A stretch of 64,000 nucleotides of DNA, from assembly GCF_047496725.1 (NCBI RefSeq), contig NC_132971.1, forward strand, positions 1,753,001-1,817,000. The letters are read 5' to 3'. The stretch's first letter is position 1. Each line of letters opens with the position of its first letter. Below the pieces are notes generated by a model. That model saw only the letters and a list, made by a program, of their open reading frames with translations, searched no databases and was not told the DNA's origin. The translations under genes were made by a program, and so were the position numbers. The stretch is from Anoplolepis gracilipes. Its lineage: Eukaryota; Arthropoda; Insecta; Hymenoptera; Formicidae. Shown here piece after piece: positions 21,737-32,443 of the stretch.

Positions 21737-21953
21737 AAATTACCAAAACTACATTTTTCAGTTAATTTCAGATAGAGTTTACTCTAATAGAATTTTAATG
21801 TAAAGCTTAATTACAAAAATATATAATAATGAAAATTGCAAACTTGTAAAAAATGATGACGTCTCTCGATATTTTCACTGAAGAAAAATCGACTCCAAAT
21901 GATCTCAAGAATCTGTCATTAACAGGTTTTTCATCGATTACCGGACGCCCTGA
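21737..21953 (+). mobile_element. Dispersed repeat family C, copy 1
   Basis: Close match to 37160-37381 in the same orientation: ttcagttaatttcagataga, gtttact, ttacaaaaatatataata, aaaaatgatgacgtctctcg, aaatgatct, caggtttttca. The right end, read outward, is gggcgtccggtaatcga. A partly similar ggtgtccgggttttaatcga at 21474 could be the opposite terminus, giving an element of about 480 bp. Confidence 0.7.
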
Positions 21954-22286
21954 AGATATTAAACACAATAGAATTTATTGTTGATTTCTGATTCTAACAG
22001 TATAAGAATAAATCGACAATATTTACTTAATCTTTTTATTTATTCTACTTTTTTTTTTAATTCTTTAATCTTTACCTAAAACTATGAAAGAGAAAGTGTC
22101 ATTTGTATATACAATTAGTTTGGCATACACTAAATTAAAAAAGAAAACAAGATTAAATAAAAATAAAAATTAATTCATATAGGTTGTTAGAATTTAATCT
22201 TTTGATGCCATTTTGAATACGGAATATTGAGCGAATGTGTTTTCTTCTTTTTAATATAATGTGATAAATAAAACTAACAATAAGCT
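21954..22286. other. AT-rich non-coding DNA
   Basis: No gene. The last part (from about 22200) may belong to the degraded mariner-type fragment that follows. Confidence 0.4.
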
Positions 22287-22377
22287 TTCGGACCAATATT
22301 TATACAACAGATTTTTCTCGTTTCTACATTGTATCACAGAACATTGACAGAGTTTATCGTTTAACATTGTGATATCC
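22287..22377 (-). mobile_element. Terminal fragment related to the mariner relic at 59.9 kb
   Basis: Resembles the right end of the relic (about 60333-60420): a cgga/cgaacc...atatttat block, then tttctac, cacaga.aacattgacagagttt, atcgtttaacat and a tgtg terminus. No transposase sequence is visible beside it. It is a solo end or heavily decayed copy of the same family. Confidence 0.5.
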
Positions 22378-22790
22378 TTTATAACGAGAAGTAAAAAAAT
22401 GTAGATTTATTTAAAACAGATTTATAAATAAAACAGAGATTTATTTAAAATAATACTCCAATCAGATCCCATGATAAATAAACTTGCGATTTTTATATAT
22501 ATATCAGCTTCTCCGCAATATCCTGAACATAAAATTTTGTAACAAGTAATCAGAGCGTAATCAGAGAATGATTATAATTAGCGCAAACTATATTTTTACA
22601 ATAAATCTCCAAAAAGCCTTCTCAGTAATATTATAATAAGAATTATTATATTCATCCTGTAATAAAATACTTAATATTGACTTAGTGTCACGAAAGTAAA
22701 TCCGATCGTATTCCGTGAAGGAACTATATATATGATTATGAGGTAGAAAATGAAGATTAAGCTTTCGCACGAAAATAGATGGATCAGCGC
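22378..22790. other. AT-rich non-coding DNA
   Basis: No gene or repeat identified. Confidence 0.5.
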
Positions 22791-22853
22791 GATTGGTAAA
22801 GGCGATCACGCGCGGTCGCGATGCCATTAAACTTGGTCGCAATCCGTCGTGAA

Positions 22854-22928
<75 letters not shown>

Positions 22929-23330
22929 CTCTGTCTCTCGCGCGATATCTCCCCGCGGTTATTCGCCGCGGATTCAATGGCTTCTTCTTCCATGGTCACC
23001 GTTCGCTACGGTCTTCGAATCGCTGAGCCATGATGAGGCTCGGCCATCGTCGCGCTTTGGATTTTAACGCGCGTTTGTATAACACGTATTCTCGCTCTTC
23101 CTGTCCGCGGTGCTAACCCGATGTCCTGACAGCAGGTAGCAAGGTAACTGCGCAATTTTGCACGTATACGAAATTCGAGCGGCGGAAGAAGGCGGGGTGA
23201 GGAGGAGAGAACCGATTACGACACATTGCAACACATTTGCCACAAATCTGATATCTCTACATCGATCGTAACGCGACTGCGCGCCTTTCGATTGCAAGGC
23301 AAAGTGTTGTTGAAAATCTTTCAAGAGCGT
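22791..23330. promoter_or_regulatory. CpG-rich island around a CT array
   Basis: GC-rich DNA (22795-22858 and 22925-23320) flanks the CT array at 22859-22925. It contains phased gcgcg motifs. No credible exon. Possible regulatory island. Confidence 0.25.
22859..22925. repeat. (CT)n microsatellite
   Basis: About 33 CT units. Confidence 0.95.
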
Positions 23331-23365
23331 GTATTAATTTTTAAATAAAAGTTATTCGCATTTTA

Positions 23366-23770
23366 ACGCTCAAAAAAATATTTTGCTAATGTAGATAGAT
23401 TTCTAGATGTCTCAGTTAAAATTTATCGCTACTTTTTGTATCTGTTAGAATATTCTTTGTCGCGTATAGAAATTTATATAGCAGCAATATTCTAGCAATA
23501 CCTCTAGAAAATTTAGATCCCATTGCCAAATATTAATCACAAATATCATTGTCTTTGACAATTATAAGCCTTAAAGATAGGCATCACAGAAAAATTTTCT
23601 GTCTAAATTACACTAATGGTGCAGATATAAATTCCGTCTCTGTCATTTAAATTGATTAAGTGCAAAATATATGCAGTATCACAGTATTTGCTAATAATTG
23701 ATCTGTTTCAGTTAATTTTTTACACCTAGAAAATTTTTGTTTAAGTTGCAAGAGCATTTTTTTGAGTGTC
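23366..23770 (-). mobile_element. MITE family F, copy 2 (inverted relative to copy 1)
   Basis: Reverse-complement homologue of 5725-6110 across the full length. The left end acgctcaaaaaaatattttgc and right end ttgcaagagcatttttttgagtg form imperfect terminal inverted repeats. Slightly longer than copy 1. No coding capacity. Confidence 0.75.
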
Positions 23771-24968
23771 TATTAACTTGATTTTTTTCTCCCTTTTTTC
23801 GTTCCACTAAGTTTTCTATTTTGATCATTTTTTTCTCTCATATCATTTTATTATGTCTTATTTGAATCTCAGATATATCTTTTGGCCCAATTCGAGAATT
23901 CTTTTTTTCACATTTATAATTTCAAAATACGAAAATGATTGTTATCAAATTAGATCTTCTTCTATCAACTAGTTAATTGCATTCTATCGAAATGCTTAAT
24001 TCAAGTATTTGTGTCCATGTTGCAAAGAGAAAGAGTCCTACAATTGTCCATTTGTGATATTTCGTAACGAGTCGTCGTGCGTAAGATCTTAAGACCTTAA
24101 AGGTCGATAGGACCGACGAGAAAATTTCAGCGCCACTGTCACCAAAATTGAAAAATGAATTCTCATTCAATGTGTTAGTGTATGTCTGTACACGCACGAA
24201 CATCATTGCTTTTCAAGACAGACAAAGACGACGTTATTGTCTCTCATTGTCTCTCCTTAGCAAGCGGTGCTATCAACATCGATTCGTTAGATGTATTTTA
24301 GATACAGATAGAGATATCCGCATCGACAATATTTAGTTCATAAAGAAGTAATATTTCTTCGTGAAACTTTTTTTATATATATCTTTATATAATAACGCAG
24401 GTCGCCACAGAGTCAGATTTTGTATTTTTGATTCTGAAAAATTTATAATAGGTTGAATTCGAATTCAAGGAGCAGCTATACCTGACCCGCGGTAACTCGC
24501 GGTCAGCAGCATATTTTTGGAAATTTTATTTCCACCTTTTTCTCAAAAAACTCACCCTGTAGCGATTTGGACGATCCTACTGATTACAAATATCACAATT
24601 TTACTAAGACTCTCTTTGTATTTTGACCGTAATAATTCTTGCGAAACTGTAGTTCACAGCCGGCTGATAGGAGTTTTCACGGTACTTCCTGTCGACCCTT
24701 TTTGAAAAGATCAAACAATAAAGCTTATTTAGTATTTTGTTACTTTCCACGAAATTTCTTGACAGATTGAAATAAAACCGGTTAGACACAAAGAAATTTT
24801 CAAATTTGAAAGAGAACCATGTTGAAAGAAAAAAATCTTTCCGTTTTTTTTCTTTAATTGTTTTCAATGGTTTTTTTTCTTTGTATAGCAACTTTTATTC
24901 TAAACAATCATTCTACCATTTTTGAAGATAAGAACATTCCAAGTAGCTTAAAGTGGTATACAAGGTGT
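23771..24968. other. AT-rich DNA with small palindromes
   Basis: No gene recognised. A perfect 16-bp palindrome ttgaattcgaattcaa is at 24453-24468, and a nuclear-receptor-like inverted pair TGACC...GGTCA at 24483-24505. An everted gacct.taa.aggtc is near 24092. The frame at 24517-24705 has no named domain. Confidence 0.5.
24483..24505. promoter_or_regulatory. Inverted TGACC/GGTCA half-sites
   Basis: TGACC and GGTCA flank a CGCGG-containing core and resemble nuclear-receptor half-sites in inverted orientation. The 13-bp spacing is unusual for a dimer site. A motif observation only. Confidence 0.25.
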
Positions 24969-25290
24969 CACTGAAAAAATTATATTCTTGAAATGTACGA
25001 GTGTACTTTATAAATTCTCTTAATAGATATTTTTAATAAGTACATTTTCTTTATGTGATATTTTTTGAAATACCTTACTTATAAATTAAGTATAAACCGT
25101 ATATTTAACTTGTCAAGTTTTAATAAATAATAAATGTCCATTTATAAAATTGTTTTTTGTTATCAATGAAATTAATAAAATATTCAATAAAATATTCAAA
25201 CATTAAATAACATAAGGGTAAGAAAATATCCCATTCAGCATATATTCTTACATATTAAAAATATCTGAAACTATCCATCTTAATTATATT
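24969..25290 (+). mobile_element. MITE family B, copy 3
   Basis: Has the best-preserved left terminus (cactgaaaaaattatattct). The body matches copies 1 and 2 (ttcttgaaatgtac, agttttaataaataa, aaatgtccatttata, cattcagcatatattctta). The right terminus is eroded. Confidence 0.7.
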
Positions 25291-25837
25291 ATTTATATTT
25301 TATTTGCTCTTTTCTTAACTTGAAATATAGATCATCGCCGAAACGTGAACATCTTTCGACGTTGTCCACGACGCAACGCGTGGCATATGAGTAGAGAGAA
25401 CAGGGTGCCCATTACAGGAGGCGTGTGTAAGACACGATCGTGCCGCGGTACCGTCATGCCTAATAAACTACTACTAGCTGACAGTTACTGCTTTAATACG
25501 TCACCATCGTGTAATCATTCGTTTCTCTCTAGATCCAGAATTTTAGGCCCCGGATTGACGATTTTCCCCTTCTTCCTCCTCCCCCTGCCCCTTTCGCGCA
25601 TTTATCATCAAATTATACTTTTTAGAGTCAACGTTTCCTTACAATAATTTACAAATTTATGCGAGCCTCGAATACCTCTTAATTGCCTCTAAAATACCTC
25701 GTGATTTAAAAATCAAGAGATTAAAAACTCATGAATAATTCACGCCCCCTGAGTAATTCATTTAGATACAGATAGTTCCGAACAATAGAGATACTAAGAT
25801 GAGCAATTAATATGAGAGATGAACACGGCGATATCGG

Positions 25838-25844
25838 TATAAAA
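25838..25844 (+). promoter_or_regulatory. TATA box candidate
   Basis: TATAAAA, 28 nt upstream of a TCATT initiator-like motif (A at 25866). The arrangement matches a TATA/Inr insect core promoter, but TATAAAA is common by chance in AT-rich DNA. Confidence 0.3.
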
Positions 25845-25865
25845 TGTACATCAAAAAGTGGATTC

Positions 25866-25944
25866 ATTTTACGTTTCGCACGATTTTGGTTTCTCCGCGC
25901 GGACCAAGTTCTGCCGGATGACGTGCACGTTTCTATAATTGCAG
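25866..25944 (+). other. Candidate non-coding first exon
   Basis: Begins at the initiator-like motif and ends at a near-perfect donor CAG|GTAAGG (GT at 25945). GC content is higher than in the flanks. A short frame begins upstream at 25845 and stops within this segment, so the exon would be mainly 5-prime UTR. No downstream exon is identified. Confidence 0.25.
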
Positions 25945-26331
25945 GTAAGGTTTCCGATTAACGTAAAGTTTAGGAATGTTTTGATAACGATTGCCTCGCG
26001 ATTGATTGAGCTCGCCATTAATCGCAAGAGAATTAAAAAAAAAAAGAGACATCGAGGAAATATATAAGGGAAAAATATTTCGGTGACAGTTCGTCGCGGC
26101 CAACTTGGACAACGCGCGACAGGTGGTGTAATCTCGTTTAACTGCCGTGCCTGCATATCTTGTGCACGCATTGCCACGGCGGGTTGTCGGTTAAATTACA
26201 TTCTACGCGCTCATCGTCGTCGCGTGTAACTTTGTCCAAGTATAAGTTGGAAGTAGCGGCGTATATAAGCGCGGCATACAAATTATCAGCCCCCGATAAG
26301 ACGCGTGTCATCAAAGCGATGACTCGCTCTC

Positions 26332-26334
<3 letters not shown>

Positions 26335-26372
<38 letters not shown>
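26335..26372. repeat. (CT)n microsatellite
   Basis: About 18 CT units. Confidence 0.95.
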
Positions 26373-26376
<4 letters not shown>

Positions 26377-26654
26377 ATCTATCTCTTGTACGCCATGCGA
26401 TAACGTCGTGGCGCGGAAAATCCGGTATCCGGTAGCAAGCATCTGCCACATCCCGGATCGTCGAGCGAAATAAAGGGACGGGGCCGTAACTGCGCAATAT
26501 TGGACCCTTCGCGTTTCTGGAGCGAGCGCGTCTTTGCAACGATGTCGCTTCAAGTCGATTTTTCGCCATTTAATAACAGTTTAATTACGTGTCATCTTTC
26601 TTAAGGATATTAAAATATCTCTTGGCGATTAGACTTTAAATGAAAATTCCCGTG

Positions 26655-26677
26655 TATATATATATATATATATATAT
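26655..26677. repeat. (TA)n microsatellite
   Basis: About 11 TA units. Confidence 0.9.
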
Positions 26678-27200
26678 TTAAATTTATCCTCTGGCAAAAG
26701 AAGTTAAAAACAGACGAGAGAGTTATAGGGCGTGGAGTGGAAAGATATTGGCGACCAGTATCGGACGGCATCGGTAGTGGAGAAAGGTTGGCCGTGTGGA
26801 ATTTCCCTCATTGAGATTTTTGTATCTCGCAGGCGCGTGATCGGCACGTCAATCGATAGCGGATCGCGGTCATGATTAAAGGGGGATCCGCGATTCTGCG
26901 GTATTGGCGACCAATTAGAAACCGAGCGGAAGACTAGTCGTGACTGATACCACGTTATAGTGCGGAGGCCTTCGAAGGAGCGCCCCTCGCTCTCCTCTTT
27001 CTTTTCTCTTCTTCTCTTTATACAAACGCGCTTGGTTTCGTAGTCGCTTCGCGAATCAGGAAGCCGCGCATCGTGGCGTAAAAACAGGCGTTACACATCG
27101 AGGATTTTAAGCGTTTCGCACGCCTCTGCGGAAAACGGCTGAGAGATTACGCGGATCGCGCGAGATTGCTAGATTAATGGCTAAATTTAACGCGCATCGC

Positions 27201-27857
27201 AAAAGATTCTTTTCCCTTTACCTTTTCTCTCAACAGAAAAATTACGAATATCTGAGTTTCATTGTGCAAATTTTCGGAAAAAATTCTATAATTGCTTGAA
27301 AATTGAAATAAACTGGCAGCATTGAAACAAAAAGTAAGATTCATGGTGTCTTATCAAATCGTAAAACAATTCCCTGAAAATTTTCTGATTTTTCAGATAT
27401 TTTTATTCAAAGTTCTAGGTAAAAAGATATTTTAAAGATTTTTGCAACTTTTGAAAATAGTTGTTTTTTATTGCATGCGATTTTCTAACCGAAAAAAGCT
27501 GAATAGCTTTTCACTAACAATAAGATAAACATTTTTCATTTGTATAACATTTTTTATCACTAAAAATTATAATAAAGAATTTATATTAAATATTCAATAT
27601 TTTGTTAAAGCATTGATTATTGAAGGTGTTTAAACTTAACCGTGCCAACCGTTTTTCTCAAAAATAAAACGTCAGAAAGAACGGAAAAAATTTTCATTAT
27701 TAGAGGGCACTCAAAAGTATAAGCATTGGTGATGGTTTCATTTTTTCAGGAAAATGTGAAAGATATAACTTAGGTCAACTTTGAAATTTCAAATGAGTCG
27801 AGTGGGATATCATTGGATATAGAGTTTTGAAAAAGAAACAACTTTTATTAAAATCAT
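27201..27857. other. AT-rich non-coding DNA
   Basis: No gene. An AATAAA on the minus strand (27844-27849) lies 9 nt past the stop of the candidate terminal exon at 27858-28083. Confidence 0.45.
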
Positions 27858-28083
27858 TTAATTATCCTTTACAGGTTGCAAGAAAAACGTTTGGAAATCC
27901 TTGACAAGTACAAATTTTGCTATGTTTATCCAAGGATTGCGATAATATACGCAGATATCCTGAAGATGACAATTGACTCCGAATTGCAGATTTATAAATA
28001 AATGATAAAAATTCTCCCGTGCTAAACGTCCCCGTGGATATTCTTGCCAGACCTGACGGAATCCTTGGCAGGATGGAGATTGT
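27858..28083 (-). CDS. Candidate 3-prime terminal exon (low confidence)
   Basis: On the minus strand a strong acceptor (long T/C tract, then ctctctAG) precedes 226 nt open in two phases. One phase ends FFLQPVKDN-stop, with AATAAA close behind. The composition is protein-like and repeat-free, and W, C, Y and H are present. I recognise no family. Two phases open at once weakens the case, and no upstream exon is fixed. The CpG-rich block at 28120-28640 would lie upstream on this strand. Confidence 0.2.
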
Positions 28084-28119
28084 CTAGAGAGAAATAGGGA
28101 AAAAAAAAAGTGTAACATA

Positions 28120-28640
28120 ATACGTTTTTTCGCGCGAAGCGAGTCGCCGTCGCCGGACGCGCAACTATCGACTGTGAGGACGGGAAAGGAGAGAGCGAGC
28201 GAGACGGGGAAAGTTTCATTAGGGCCGATTTCGTTTCAGCCGCCCTAAGCCGTGGGGCGATCGAAAGCTCGTCCGTTCGTCCGCGCCGGGTTTCCAGCTG
28301 GGTCTCTCCCCTCGTTCGTTCGTTCGTTCGTTCGTTCGTTCGCGCACTCCCGGCCCCGGCGTCGTCCTTCCGCCCGGTCGTCGCACTGTCGCGAACATTT
28401 CCAGGCGCGCGGCGATTTACGCGGCCATGGGAAACGCGCGACGGACGGACGGATGATCGGGGCAACGCCTTTCGCCGATCGGCGCCGGCCGAGAGAGCCT
28501 GCCTGGGTCGCTCGTTCTCGTGGAAACGCCCGAAGCGGAGAGACGGGTATAGTGTGTCGTCTGACCGTCCGACACCGGAGGAGAGGAAAGTATACAGCGT
28601 CGTCGCGGCACCACGCTAAATAAAGGAGGCAATGTCGCGA
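28120..28640. promoter_or_regulatory. CpG-rich island
   Basis: Sharply bounded GC- and CpG-rich block with a (CGTT)n array at 28313-28341. A Kozak-like gcggccATGG occurs at 28422-28431 (+) but its frame closes within ten codons. Possible promoter for either strand. Confidence 0.3.
28313..28341. repeat. (CGTT)n microsatellite
   Basis: Seven TTCG units. Confidence 0.95.
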
Positions 28641-29600
28641 CACCGTCAAACGAAGAATAGAGATGTCCACGAGAGAGTAAAACTTATTAATTCTCCTCAT
28701 ATTGACGGAGAAATTCAAGCAGATTTACAGATTGTAATTATTAAAGATTCACATTAACTTTAATCATTGAAATTATTTATCGCTTCGGGAAAAATACCAT
28801 ATGATAGAATATTGATAAGTATCGAAAATGTGATAAAAATCATTAACTTTAGCTTTACAAACATATATTTTGTTGTAAAAAATACTGTCCCGTTTGTTAT
28901 ATAATACTTTACTTTAGCATAATATTTATAATATTTATAATAAATCTTTCTGTGGAAAATAGAGAGAAATTTTCAGGTACAAAAAGAATTTTTTCTACCC
29001 GAATTTCTGTGAAAGAATTCTCATGAAATTTGTTTGTTAAAACTATAGAAATTATTTGTCACTCTTTGACAAAAGGCTATATAGCAATCGGCAAATTTAT
29101 GAATTTATAATGCAATGTACTTTTAATGTATTTATATTTAAAATATATATAAATATACTATATCTATCTCTTTATTTTTATATACTCAATGTCTTAATAA
29201 AAGATTAAATATGCAGAGAAAAGTAGAGTACATTATGGTATAATGGTATATTGTTGGCCGGAGAGACTCAAAGTGAGAATCGAAACATTCCAACCATTGA
29301 TGTTATTATTATAATAAATATTTAAGTTTCAAATAAATACTTACATTTTTTATAAAAAAAGCTCCTTTTAAATCTTATATTAATGCAGAGTACATTCTAT
29401 TTTTTATTGATAAAAATGAAATTGTTATGCAAGTGAAAAATGTTTATCTTGCAAAAATTATTCAGTTTTTCAATATATACATTTACGAATCGAGCACTTG
29501 AAATAAAAAGCTTTGTGTTTTCCCTTTGTATGTGTAAGAAAATATTTAAAAACATATTTTAAGTTACATGAAAAATCTTTAAAACTATAATTAAAGATTT
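28641..29600. other. AT-rich non-coding DNA
   Basis: No gene or named element identified. Confidence 0.5.
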
Positions 29601-29719
29601 TCTATTCAAATCTTGTAAAAAACATTTTCTGAAAATTCCCTAATATATGTCCCAAATTCTTTGTAGCTAAATTTTAAATAAATATGAATTAAGGAATTTT
29701 TTTACGAGATTTGAATAGA
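29601..29719. mobile_element. Small inverted-repeat element
   Basis: tctattcaaatcttgtaaaa at the left end and its reverse complement (one mismatch) at the right end, 22 bp each, flank a 75-bp AT-rich core. MITE-like. Confidence 0.6.
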
Positions 29720-29754
29720 CATTGTGATGTAGGATAAGCTACATAAGATAATTT

Positions 29755-30100
29755 AGCTTGTCAGTTCTTAAGACAGAAAAATTCAATTCCTATTACATAT
29801 CAGTTCTTAAGTTGAAAAATTTTGATCTTATATCCATTTTTTTTATCAAAAATCTTTTCTTTAATACTTTGCATAACTTTTAATTTTTCATTTCTATTAT
29901 TATAAATAGAAAAACAAATCTTATAATAGTAAAAAAAAAACATTTCAAGTCTTTTTTGGGGGATAATTTTATATACTATAAAATATTAGAGAATTATATA
30001 AATAATAAGTATAAAATTACAATAAACAATAAAAATGTATAAAATTTCCATTATTTATTGTATAATTTTATACTCAATGTTTATACCTTTACATACTTTT
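29755..30100. repeat. AT-rich DNA with short repeat and palindrome
   Basis: tcagttcttaag recurs about 41 bp apart (29761 and 29802), each followed by tgaaaaatt-like sequence. A palindrome at 30008-30074 has arms of about 23 bp (agtataaaattacaataaa against its complement). Confidence 0.55.
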
Positions 30101-30470
30101 TTATAATAGAGAAAAAAGAGAATACTGCTACAAAATGCTTTATTCAATATACTAGTACAAATAAAAACAATATGTTTTGATTTTTCCTACAATTATATTA
30201 AAAGTATCTATAAAAATATTTTGATAAAAGCACTTACAGCACAATATTCTTTTTTCTGTAAAATTACGAAAACAAGGTGTATGAACATTTCTTCATTCAC
30301 GTTTCTATAAAAAAATGTTTCTTTTATTGAATTCGAGAGTAAGTACGTGTTGCAAAATAATCGTAACTAATCCTTGGATGGATCGATACAACAATATCGA
30401 TATCATGCATTTAAAAACATGGATAAACTATAAATATTATAATTTTTAATGAGAAAGATATTCATTATAT

Positions 30471-30472
<2 letters not shown>
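30101..30472. other. AT-rich non-coding DNA
   Basis: Nothing identifiable. Confidence 0.5.

Positions 30473-30545
<73 letters not shown>
30473..30545. repeat. (TA)n microsatellite, about 73 nt
   Basis: The longest TA array in the window. Confidence 0.95.
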
Positions 30546-30547
<2 letters not shown>

Positions 30548-30829
30548 TGTGCAGGATTATTGCAGATGCATTATTTGTTCTTAAATATATTTTAAATTAC
30601 AAATATTTATTTTGATTGCAATGCACAGTTGGATAATTTGTCTTTTCTTGGTAAAAATTTTGCTAGTTATAATTTTTATGTTCTTTTAAAATTCTTCTTG
30701 TTCTTCTTGTAAAAAATGTTCTTTTAAATAATGATAATTACGTACTTTAAATCTTCCTTAGTTAATAAGAAACTTATGTGCAAAAGATAAGATCAAACTA
30801 TATTGTAGTTATCGAAAATTAAGGTAAAA

Positions 30830-30901
30830 ACCGATCCGAGTTCGGTGAAACGCATACTCCCCCCGTCTTTTTGCCAACCTCGAGTTGGCAACAGTCGGGG
30901 G
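30830..30901. other. GC-rich stem-loops in AT-rich DNA
   Basis: Hairpin 1: accga (30830) with tcggt (30842). Hairpin 2: cccccg (30860-30865) with cggggg (30896-30901), enclosing ttgccaac (30871-30878) paired perfectly with gttggcaa (30884-30891) around a 5-nt loop. The surroundings are strongly AT-rich and the block abuts family-A copy 2. It may be a structured end of that element. Confidence 0.6.
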
Positions 30902-30902
30902 T

Positions 30903-31142
30903 AATGACAGGATTTATCTATTAAAATTTATACAAAAAATATTGAGTTTATTCTATAATATATAAACGTGACTGTTAATGTCAACACTTGCATAAGACAT
31001 AACATGTTACATTATTTTCTCTCGTTAAATTTTTACACAAAAACTATATAAAATTATGAAAGTTACATTTATTTTTATGTTAAAAATAACATAATATTGT
31101 GTTTTTAGTTAGTGTTTTCCTATTTAACATATGCATAATATT
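30903..31142 (-). mobile_element. Dispersed repeat family A, copy 2 (inverted)
   Basis: Reverse complement aligns with 858-1125. It lacks the internal hairpin of copy 1 and has a small insertion (ggaaaacactaac-like) not seen there. Confidence 0.65.
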
Positions 31143-31380
31143 TTAAATTAATAGAGAAAATTTCTGTGTATCAAAATTTTATTGTTACTGAAGAACTTTA
31201 TGTAGATAATATATACATATATATGAATTTTAATTTACTACCAAAAACATATATATTATAATAATTTATTATATTTTAAAGAATTATTTTATAAATTGTA
31301 ACATTTAATATTTCGATATATAATTATAGCATAAAATTACTCGACATTTACTCAATTGTCCTCGACACATTTGCGTTATT
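31143..31380. other. AT-rich non-coding DNA
   Basis: Nothing identifiable. Confidence 0.5.
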
Positions 31381-32136
31381 CAATGTTAACTTTTCGCCAA
31401 TGAAGGAAACAATGCTTCGCATAAATTTCGTCTCGATAGAAGCAAGACAGACACAAGGATCTTTCTAATGGTAAAGCCAGCGAAAAAACCGTCTCACGAG
31501 ACAAAATGGGCATTTTACTCTCTTGCGCGATATTATTACTTGAAAAAAACCCCGTCATCGCGGTCGCATCGCGAGCCGCGCCGGCAGCGATCGTTCTTGC
31601 AATACGCGCGCCACTTTCCAGCAATTATCGAAGCAACGGAGCCTCTCGGTGCGGAGATCCCACACCGACTTCAATTTGTAGGCTGGCATTAATTCAATTG
31701 CCCCGGCGACAGTTACCAAGGTGGTATACGTGTGGGCGTTTTATCGCCTCGGTTATACCCATACGTCTCCTCTTCGCACACATACACTCTCTCTCTTTCT
31801 CTCTCTTTTTCTCTTACTCGTCCGTTCCTTCGTTCGCTCTTTCGTTTTGCTCTCTCTCTCTCTCTCTCTCTCTCTTTTTCGCGTTTCTCTTTCCATCTCG
31901 CGCAACTCTACCTCACGGTTCCTCTACCTCATCGTTTTCCTTTACGTTGCCGCCGAGGCGCGATCGTCCGTTCCGCGTTCCACGTATGTACATCGACCGT
32001 TTCACGATACCCCTCGCGATGAAAAAAAATCATCGGCAATTGCGTGTTGCTACATTGTGCAAATTCGCATGACGGCGCCGGCGATCGCCTGTAGCGGCAA
32101 TTATTATCCAGCTCCTCGCGCGACGCTCTTCTCTCG

Positions 32137-32207
<71 letters not shown>

Positions 32208-32260
32208 GCCTCTGTTCTTTAACTTTCGCAATGCCGTCTCGGGGCTATCCGAGTTGAATA
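31381..32260. promoter_or_regulatory. CpG-rich block with CT arrays
   Basis: Moderate-to-high GC. CT arrays lie at 31851-31875 and 32136-32208. The long plus frames here (31506-32257) cross the arrays and are not credible. Possible regulatory island. Confidence 0.25.
32136..32208. repeat. (CT)n microsatellite
   Basis: About 33 CT units with single CTTT interruptions. Confidence 0.95.
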
Positions 32261-32443
32261 ATTTCTAGAGAAGAGAGGTCAATGTCAAGTCGGAAGCATA
32301 ATGTCGGTCGCAATTCATTTTCTCATTTCGAGCTCTCGATGTGTATTAAACGAGAACCACGTGGATTTCAATAACATATGTGTGACATATAAAAATTTTA
32401 GTAAATAATTTTTAACAAAGTTTTGAAACTAATTCTATGTCAC

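Larger units (their letters stand above)
25945..27200. promoter_or_regulatory. Moderate-to-high GC DNA, possible regulatory region
   Basis: Includes CpG-rich patches at 26090-26330, 26395-26570 and 26740-27190. The 12-nt motif tattggcgacca occurs twice (near 26747 and 26902); the second extends to attggcgaccaat, symmetric CCAAT/ATTGG halves. No credible exon. Confidence 0.25.

Noticed and set aside
28425..28455. Kozak-like gcggccATGG start
   Set aside because: The frame closes within ten codons, and no donor lies in that distance.
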